Below are positions 58,783 to 64,000 of a stretch of DNA of 64,000 nucleotides, one piece after another. Within the stretch, counting starts at the first letter, position 1. Every line of letters starts with the position of its first letter. The DNA lies in assembly GCA_031552825.1 (NCBI GenBank), contig JAVBMD010000007.1:30518-94517 (forward strand), in the 5' to 3' direction. Origin of the DNA: WQXF01 sp031552825 (GTDB lineage Bacteria; Bacillota; Clostridia; Christensenellales; Aristaeellaceae). A program made the position numbers and the translations under genes. Below the pieces are notes generated by a model. It was not told where the DNA came from. It worked only from the letters and a program-made list of their open reading frames with translations, and made no database searches.

Positions 58783-59052
58783 TTACTGGGCAGCGCTGGC
58801 CTTGGCGAGCGCACGCGCCAGACGCGCCTTTTTGCGGTTGGCGGCGTTCTTATGGATGACGCCCTTCGCGGCGGCACGATCCACGGAGCCGGAGGTGACG
58901 GCCAACAACGCAGCGGCGGCGGTCACGTCGGTCTTTAGGGCGGATTCAAACTTCTTGAGCGAGGTCTTCGTCGCGGACTTAACCCGGCGATTGCGCAGGT
59001 TCTTCGTCGCGTTGACCTTCACACGCTTGATAGCGGACTTGATATTCGGCAA
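58783..59052 (-). CDS. rpsT: 30S ribosomal protein S20
   Basis: 89 residues from a TTG at 59052, which gives the canonical MPNIKSAIKRVKVN start with GAGGAGG about 8 bases upstream; an ATG three codons earlier is too close to that site. The sequence shows RRVKSATKTSLKKFE, GVIHKNAANRKKARLARAL and a basic helical character typical of S20, which binds 16S rRNA. rpsT divergent from gpr-spoIIP is a conserved sporeformer arrangement. Confidence 0.92.
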   Translation of the reverse strand: MPNIKSAIKRVKVNATKNLRNRRVKSATKTSLKKFESALKTDVTAAAALLAVTSGSVDRAAAKGVIHKNAANRKKARLARALAKASAAQ

Positions 59053-59087
59053 ACCATTCACCTCCTCGTATGGGATCAGCGAAAATC

Positions 59088-59116
59088 ATTCTAGCACGAT
59101 CGCGGAGGAAATGCAA
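59088..59116 (-). promoter_or_regulatory. Promoter of rpsT
   Basis: On the minus strand TTGCAT (59116-59111) and TAGAAT (59093-59088) with a 17-base spacer, about 35 bases before the TTG start. Confidence 0.68.
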
Positions 59117-59256
59117 TAGAAAAAGCGAGGATTGGGCGCTTTTTGCGCTTTTTTTTGTCAGGCTTTTCTTTTTCGGGCGGTTTGCGCGCATAGCACGCCG
59201 TTTAAGGGATCAAAATGAAGCCGGAAAAGACGCGCGAAGCACGGGGAGGCATCGGA

Positions 59257-60183
59257 ATGAAACAACTGCGCACCGATCTTGCGGTGGAGGCGCGCGCCTC
59301 ACAACCGGTGGAACATATGCCGGGGGTGGAGGTTGAGGAGCAAAAGGCGGGCGATGTGCTGCGCACCGTGGTGCGGATCACCAGCAAGGCCGGGGCGGAT
59401 GCGCTGGGGCGGCCGTGCGGCAGCTACATAACGCTGGGCTGCGGCCAGTTTATGCAGCCCGAGGTGGCGCTGCGCGAAGCGCTGAGCCAGCAGCTCGCCG
59501 AGGCGCTGCGCCCGATGCTGCCCGCGCAGGGCGATGTGCTGGTGGTGGGGCTGGGCAACCGGCGCGTTACCCCCGATGCGCTGGGGCCTCGGGTGGTGGA
59601 TCTGGTGCTGGTAACGCGCCACCTGCGCGAGGCGGCGCCGGATTCGCTGCAGGGCAGGCTGCGCGCCGTCAGCGCCGTGGCGCCCGGCGTGCTGGGCATC
59701 ACCGGCATGGAGACCGCCGAGATGGTGCGCAGCATCATCACCCACGTCAAGCCCGCGGCGGTGGTGGCGGTGGACGCGCTGGCCGCCCGCGAATCCGATC
59801 GCATCTGCTGCACGATCCAGATCACCGATACCGGCATCAGCCCCGGCTCCGGCGTGGGCAACCACCGGCTGGGCATGAACCAGCAGACGCTGGGCGTGCC
59901 GGTGATCGCCGTGGGCGTGCCGATGGTGGTATACGCCGCGACCATCGCGCGCGACGCGCTGGGGCTGCTGATCCACGATTTGCAGCTGGAGGACGGCGAT
60001 CACGAGCAGGCGCTGGACGCGCTGATTTCGCGCGTGGTCAGCGAGCAGCTGGGCGAACTGATGGTGACGCCGCGCGAGGTGGACGCGATGATCGAGCACA
60101 TGGCGGCCATCTTGGCCACCGGCATCAACGCGGCGCTGCACCCGCAGCTGGGAACCAAGGAAATTTCGCAGCTCATGCAGTAG
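59257..60183 (+). CDS. gpr: Germination protease GPR
   Basis: 308 residues; ATG at 59257 behind GGGGAGG. The N-terminus RTDLAVEA (5-12) is the propeptide/cleavage region that mimics small acid-soluble protein sites. VLVVGLGNRRVTPDALGPRVVD near 94, PGVLGITGMETAEMV, AVDALAARE and ITDTGISPGSGVGNHR are the aspartyl-type A25 peptidase motifs. GPR degrades SASPs in germinating spores, so the organism should form spores. The length is slightly below B. subtilis GPR (368). Confidence 0.92.
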   Translation: MKQLRTDLAVEARASQPVEHMPGVEVEEQKAGDVLRTVVRITSKAGADALGRPCGSYITLGCGQFMQPEVALREALSQQLAEALRPMLPAQGDVLVVGLGNRRVTPDALGPRVVDLVLVTRHLREAAPDSLQGRLRAVSAVAPGVLGITGMETAEMVRSIITHVKPAAVVAVDALAARESDRICCTIQITDTGISPGSGVGNHRLGMNQQTLGVPVIAVGVPMVVYAATIARDALGLLIHDLQLEDGDHEQALDALISRVVSEQLGELMVTPREVDAMIEHMAAILATGINAALHPQLGTKEISQLMQ

Positions 60184-60260
60184 CCGCGCATAAGTGCGAG
60201 ACGCCGCTCATATGCTCCTACAAGGACGCTTGTCCATTTTCGTATACGGAGGGATGCTGC

Positions 60261-61262
60261 GTGAGGGGATTCCGGGTGCTAAACGGCGCGCGGCTGTTGC
60301 ACGGCGTCGCGGTGGCGCTGCTTTCGCTGGGGATTATCGCGATAGGCTGGGGGTGCGTGGAGGCGCGCGCGCTGTTGGCGGAGCAAAGGAAGCAGGCGGA
60401 GCAAGCGGTTCCCGTGCTGGCTCCGCTCGCGGAGGATTCCGCGCAGCCAACGCCGGAGGCAACCCCGTCCGGCGCGCAAGGGTATGACAGCACCGAGCCG
60501 GTCAATATGTTCGCCCCGGTGCCGGGCGCGCCGCCGGAGGGCGCGCTCATCGAGCCGGAGGAGATGCCCGCCGCCGACGATATCCTCATCGAGGTGGTGC
60601 GGCGCACGCCCCATCCCACCGGTATGCGGCGCGTGCTGATCTATCACACCCACACGTGGGAGGCTTACGAGCCGACGGAGAAGGAAGCCTACGCGCAGAC
60701 CCAGCAGTGGCGCACCAAGGACGCTCAGCACAACGTCGTGCGCGTCGGCGAGGCACTGGCGGAGCAGCTGCGCGCGCTGGGGATGGAGGTGGTGCACGAC
60801 GCTACCGAGCTGGAGCCGCCCGACCTTTCCACCTCCTACACGCGCTCGCTGGCGCTGCTGGAGACCTACCGCGAAAAGGGCGAAACCTTCGATTGCTACA
60901 TCGACCTGCACCGCGACGCGTTCAACAAAAGCATGCAAAACACCAACACCGTCGAGCTGGACGGCGTAAAGCTTGCAAGGCTCTCGATGCTGATCGGCAA
61001 GGGCACGGGGCAAACCGGCGCGGGCTTCGAGCAGAAGCCCAACTGGGAGGTCAACATCCAGCTGGCGCAGCGCATCACCGACGCGCTCAATGCCCAGCTG
61101 CGCGACCTTGCGCGCCCGGTTATCACCAAAAGCGGGCGGTTTAACCAGCACGTATCCGAGAGCGCGCTGCTCATCGAGGTGGGCAACAACAAAAATACGC
61201 TGGAGGAAGCGCTGGCGGCGATGCCCTACCTCGCGCGGGCGATCGAGCAGGCGCTGCGGTAA
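60261..61262 (+). CDS. spoIIP: Stage II sporulation protein P
   Basis: 333 residues from a GTG behind CGGAGGGA; a much longer open frame in phase covers gpr and is rejected. One membrane helix lies near 14-32, then a Pro/Ala/Glu-rich linker, then the SpoIIP domain: RRVLIYHTHTWEAYEPTE (His129, His131, Glu134 as zinc or catalytic residues), DLHRDAFNKSMQN and ESALLIEVGNNKNTLEEAL. SpoIIP is an amidase and endopeptidase that, with SpoIID and SpoIIM, thins septal peptidoglycan for engulfment. It follows gpr directly, as in Bacillus. Confidence 0.92.
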   Translation: MRGFRVLNGARLLHGVAVALLSLGIIAIGWGCVEARALLAEQRKQAEQAVPVLAPLAEDSAQPTPEATPSGAQGYDSTEPVNMFAPVPGAPPEGALIEPEEMPAADDILIEVVRRTPHPTGMRRVLIYHTHTWEAYEPTEKEAYAQTQQWRTKDAQHNVVRVGEALAEQLRALGMEVVHDATELEPPDLSTSYTRSLALLETYREKGETFDCYIDLHRDAFNKSMQNTNTVELDGVKLARLSMLIGKGTGQTGAGFEQKPNWEVNIQLAQRITDALNAQLRDLARPVITKSGRFNQHVSESALLIEVGNNKNTLEEALAAMPYLARAIEQALR

Positions 61263-61271
61263 GGCCGCGCG

Positions 61272-62507
61272 CTATTGCGGCGCGCTGGTGGGCTTGGCAC
61301 CCTCCCTTTTTTCCCGAAGCAAACGCTGCGCGGTATTGTGCCCGTCGTAGGCATCGTACCAGCGGAGGTAGTCCGGCTCGGCCTCGGCGACCGGTGCGAT
61401 GCCATCTTTCCGTATGGTTTCGGCGATTTGCGCGGCGCTCGGCCCATCGACACCCTGACGGCGGTATTCGGTCAAAATCGCGTCAAAGGCTTCGAGATCC
61501 GTGTACACGAACGGGAGATTGTACAGCCCGTTCGGCGTCGCGATCACGCAGCCCCCGGTGTGCGTCGCGTAGTAGGCGTTGCCCTCGTCCAGCGTTTGGC
61601 TGTACCTGTCGATTACTGCGCTGGTGCGTTTGTTGTGCGTGAGCAGATCCAGCGCCACGGAATCCAGAAGGGCTTCGATGCTGAAACGGTGCTGATAGAG
61701 CACATAGGTTGCGCCGTTGTGCTCGCCGTGCGCGGCGTCCACATGCCGGGAAACCGTCGGCATGCGCAGGACGTAGTCCCACGGCAGGAGCTGCTCGGCC
61801 ACTGGCTCAAGCGCCACCTGCACGCCCCAAGCCTCATGATCGGGATCCTCGCTAGAGAAGGGTTCGACGCAATGCGCCTGCCGCATGCCGTTGGATAGGT
61901 GGGACAGGAGCACGGCGTTGAACAGCATTTCATGAATCGCGTGCTCGTCGGCGAGCAAGTCCTCGAAGGAAGCGCTGATCGCCTCCACGCGGGCTTGATA
62001 CCGCGCGGCCATCTCGAGAAAGACGGCGCTGAGCGCATAGGTATTATCGCAGGTTGACCCGCCGATGCCGAAGAGCGAGAAGCCGCGCTTGGACGACTTC
62101 AGGAGGTACGAGCGCGTGATAAACCGCTCCTTTTGCTCCACGGTCAGGCTGTCGAATGTGATGAGGAGCGCGTCGTAAAACGACGGAGGGAAGCTGCCGT
62201 CCTCCTGCTCCATAACTTGGCGCAGGTAGGCTTCGTTCAGCTCGTAGAGCGGTCGGCCGCGTTCGTCGGTCTTGCCGGTGGGCGTTCGCAGATCGGCGAG
62301 GTAAGGCTCCGCCTCGGCAAACGCCGGCGCGCTTTCGGGCAAGGCAACAGCTTCGCCGCCGCGCGTGACGGATTTTAGCGTGAACGGCACCGCGTACGGC
62401 GTTTCCAGCGGCGGATCCTTTTTCAGTACGGGTATGAGCGCGATTAAAAGGGCGATGCAGCAAAGCGCCCCGCCCAGCGCGAGGATCAAAGGGATTCGCT
62501 TCTTCAT
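61272..62507 (-). CDS. Membrane-anchored protein of unknown function
   Basis: 411 residues; ATG at 62507 behind AGGAGGT. An N-terminal helix (about 8-28) anchors a large extracytoplasmic domain. Recognisable stretches are TPTGKTDERGRPLYELNEAY, WDYVLRMPTVSRHVDAAHGE, YQHRFSIEALLDSVALDLL and HTGGCVIATPNGLYNLPFVYTDLEAFDAIL. I find no family. The stop is 9 bases from the spoIIP stop on the other strand, with no terminator between. It may be specific to the group. Confidence 0.7.
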   Translation of the reverse strand: MKKRIPLILALGGALCCIALLIALIPVLKKDPPLETPYAVPFTLKSVTRGGEAVALPESAPAFAEAEPYLADLRTPTGKTDERGRPLYELNEAYLRQVMEQEDGSFPPSFYDALLITFDSLTVEQKERFITRSYLLKSSKRGFSLFGIGGSTCDNTYALSAVFLEMAARYQARVEAISASFEDLLADEHAIHEMLFNAVLLSHLSNGMRQAHCVEPFSSEDPDHEAWGVQVALEPVAEQLLPWDYVLRMPTVSRHVDAAHGEHNGATYVLYQHRFSIEALLDSVALDLLTHNKRTSAVIDRYSQTLDEGNAYYATHTGGCVIATPNGLYNLPFVYTDLEAFDAILTEYRRQGVDGPSAAQIAETIRKDGIAPVAEAEPDYLRWYDAYDGHNTAQRLLREKREGAKPTSAPQ

Positions 62508-62586
62508 CAGTGCGTACCTCCTGTTCGGCAATCGTGCCATTCGGTATATATTACCATAACGCGCCGATTTCGACAATGAGGCACAG

Positions 62587-62663
62587 AAGCTTGTTCTGAT
62601 AGCAGCTTGTTCTGATAGAAGCTTGTTCTAATAGCAGCTTGTTTCTAATAGAAGCTTGTTTTC
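62587..62663 (+). repeat. Five tandem copies of a 16-bp unit upstream of murI
   Basis: AAGCTTGTTCTGATAG (62587), CAGCTTGTTCTGATAG (62603), AAGCTTGTTCTAATAG (62619), CAGCTTGTTTCTAATAG (62635, one base longer) and a truncated AAGCTTGTTTTC (62652-62663). The first base alternates A and C. The last copy provides the likely -35 of the murI promoter. Confidence 0.9.
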
Positions 62664-62683
62664 TTGACAATCGGCGATATAAT
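62656..62683 (+). promoter_or_regulatory. Promoter of murI
   Basis: TATAAT at 62678-62683 is a perfect -10. TTGTTT (62656-62661), inside the last tandem repeat, is 16 bases upstream. A perfect TTGACA at 62664-62669 is only 8 bases from the -10 and cannot be the partner. Confidence 0.6.
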
Positions 62684-62747
62684 AGAAGTATCGACGGCGC
62701 GGGCAGCCCGGTGCGTCCCGCGCTTTTGTTATACGATGGAGGAGCGA

Positions 62748-63515
62748 ATGGACGAGACGAAGCGCCCGATCGGGCTGTTTGATTCCGGCGTGGGCGGCGT
62801 CAGCGTGGCGCGGGAGGTGCGCGCGCTGCTGCCCGCGGAGGATTTGCTCTACTACGGCGACAACGGCTTCGCGCCCTACGGCACGCGCCCGCCGGAGGAG
62901 GTGCTGGCGCGCGTGCGATACGTGGCGGCGCACCTGATCGGGCGCGGCGCGAAGGCGCTGGTCATCGCCTGCAACACCGCCACCAGCGTGGCCGCCGCAA
63001 CGCTGCGCGCCGAGCTGGCGCTGCCGGTCGTCGGCATGGAGCCCGCGCTCAAGCCCGCCCAAGGCCAGCGGCAGGAGGGGGCGATCCTCGTGATGGCCAC
63101 GCCGGTAACGCTGGCGCTGCCCAAGTTCGCGGCGCTGATGGCGCGCTACGGCGAGGGCGCGGTGCCGCTGCCCTGCGGCGGGCTGATGGAGTTTGTGGAG
63201 CGCGGCGAGTGCTCCGGCGCGGCGCTGGACGCGCTGCTGGCCGCTATCTTCGGCGAGTGGGTACATCGGCCGGTGGACGCGGTGGTGCTGGGCTGCACGC
63301 ACTATCTGTACCTGCGCGAGGCGGTGGCGCGCTTTTTCCCCGACGCCGCGCTGCTCGACGGCAATCTGGGCACCGCGCGGCAGCTCGAGCGGCTGCTCGG
63401 CGAGCGGAACCTGCTGCGCGCCGATGCGCACGAGGGAACGCTGACGCTGGAGACCTCCGGCGACGCGGCGACGGTGCTGCCGCTGATGCGGAGATTGTTC
63501 GAGATGGAAATATAA
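62748..63515 (+). CDS. murI: Glutamate racemase
   Basis: 255 residues; ATG at 62748 behind GGAGGAG. The N-terminal signature is PIGLFDSGVGGVSVAREV (7-24). The two catalytic cysteines are Cys75 (VIACNTATS) and Cys183 (VLGCTHYLYL), and YGDNGFAPYGTRP is the substrate loop. It converts L- to D-glutamate for peptidoglycan. A repeat array begins right after the stop. Confidence 0.93.
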   Translation: MDETKRPIGLFDSGVGGVSVAREVRALLPAEDLLYYGDNGFAPYGTRPPEEVLARVRYVAAHLIGRGAKALVIACNTATSVAAATLRAELALPVVGMEPALKPAQGQRQEGAILVMATPVTLALPKFAALMARYGEGAVPLPCGGLMEFVERGECSGAALDALLAAIFGEWVHRPVDAVVLGCTHYLYLREAVARFFPDAALLDGNLGTARQLERLLGERNLLRADAHEGTLTLETSGDAATVLPLMRRLFEMEI

Positions 63516-63529
63516 CAGAAAACGCGGGG

Positions 63530-63955
63530 GACGGAATCGCGCTGCTGGGGACGGATTCCCTCCACCAGAGTTCGCTATAGTCGCTTGCTTCGCAAGCTCG
63601 TTGGCTCACTAGGCTTCCGCTTCGATTATTCGGCTACCGGCCGATCTCAGCTCCGCCCCACTGCGGCGGAGGAACCGCCGCCTGCGGGCGCCGGGAATCC
63701 CTCCACCGCTAACGGAGAGACCGCCGCCTGCGGGCGCCGGGAATCCCTCCACCGCTGCGGCGGTCCCCCTCCCGTTGACAAGGGAGGCAAGGGGCTGGGA
63801 ACGAGAATATTTTATGAATTATGAAGCATATACCAGCCTCCCCAAGCCTCCCTTGTCACAGGGAGGGGGACCACCCTCAGGCTGTGGAGGGATTCCGCTC
63901 CCGCTTCGGCAGCGGGATTCCGCCCCGACTCGGCGGCAGGAATCCGTCCTTAGGT
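63530..63955. repeat. Composite repeat array at the right edge (locus 7)
   Basis: The 485 bases after murI hold repeat DNA and no gene. Order: a reverse AGCCAACGAGC-hairpin module (63572-63625), the GATCTCAGCTCCGCCCC-type segment, units with GGGAATCCCTCCACCGC, then the two inverted two-hairpin modules (about 63755-63787 and 63843-63895) around the AT-rich core 63800-63841 (TTTATGAATTATGAAGCATA). GATTCCGC-type repeats continue to about 63955. All modules match loci 2, 3 and 5. Confidence 0.82.
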
Positions 63956-64000
63956 GATTCCGCCCCGCAAATACATTTCGTTATTATATTACAAAGGATG

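Noticed and set aside
59415..60260. Plus-strand open frame through gpr in the phase of spoIIP
   Set aside because: It is a GC-driven extension. spoIIP has its own GTG with a good ribosome binding site at 60261, and gpr occupies the other phase.
62664..62683. TTGACA/TATAAT pair before murI as a consensus promoter
   Set aside because: The spacer is only 8 bases, far too short. The -10 probably works with TTGTTT at 62656.

Overview
This 64-kb window is GC-rich chromosomal DNA from a Gram-positive, spore-forming member of the Clostridia (Bacillota). The evidence is the sporulation pair gpr and spoIIP beside rpsT, the sepF-yggT-ylmH-divIVA-lspA cell-division neighbourhood, strong AGGAGG-type ribosome binding sites, and several GTG and TTG starts. 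I cannot name the genus. No rRNA, tRNA, CRISPR array, transposase or phage gene was seen.

Left third, uptake and carbon metabolism. At 1.3-10.3 kb lies a nearly complete AI-2 (Lsr) system: lsrACDBF on the minus strand, divergent from lsrR-lsrK-cupin, with two good facing promoters and shared operator-like motifs between them. At 10.6-19.4 kb a YesM/YesN-type two-component system precedes a sugar ABC transporter (binding protein and two permeases, no ATPase), a dihydrodipicolinate synthase/N-acetylneuraminate lyase family aldolase and an aldo/keto reductase. A CorC-like membrane protein follows. At 21.1-31.6 kb a LacI-controlled minus-strand operon encodes an RbsBAC-type importer, a DUF2291 protein, a split transketolase, a FGGY kinase and a fucose-isomerase-family protein. 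This looks like a pentose or branched-pentose (possibly apiose) pathway.

Middle. At 32.0-35.1 kb a promoter, an 11-codon leader ORF, stem-loops and an intrinsic-terminator-like hairpin precede a MutS2-like ATPase that lacks the Smr domain. A methyltransferase with AT-richer codons follows. At 35.2-43.2 kb come a THUMP protein, an HlyD-like protein and the yggS-sepF-yggT-ylmH-divIVA-DUF5665-lspA-rluD cluster. Two small genes, an AI-2E-family membrane protein and a UDP-sugar dehydrogenase follow.

Right third. At 46.9-53.2 kb are a secreted transglutaminase-like protein and a compact type IV pilus-like operon: PilC-type platform, pilin-like proteins, PilT-type ATPase, a 28-residue membrane peptide and a BTAD-type regulator with a degenerate GGDEF-like tail. 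Then come nadE, an Fe-S aldo/keto reductase, a PHP phosphoesterase, a TolB-like protein, a secreted protein, rpsT, gpr, spoIIP, an unknown membrane-anchored protein and murI.

The intergenic regions carry a family of modular, hairpin-rich dispersed repeats at seven loci, two of them expanded into local tandem arrays (141-bp and about 53-bp units). The most unusual signals are these repeats, the mutS2 leader, the Gram-positive lsr locus with a cupin where lsrG would be expected, and the reduced pilus operon.
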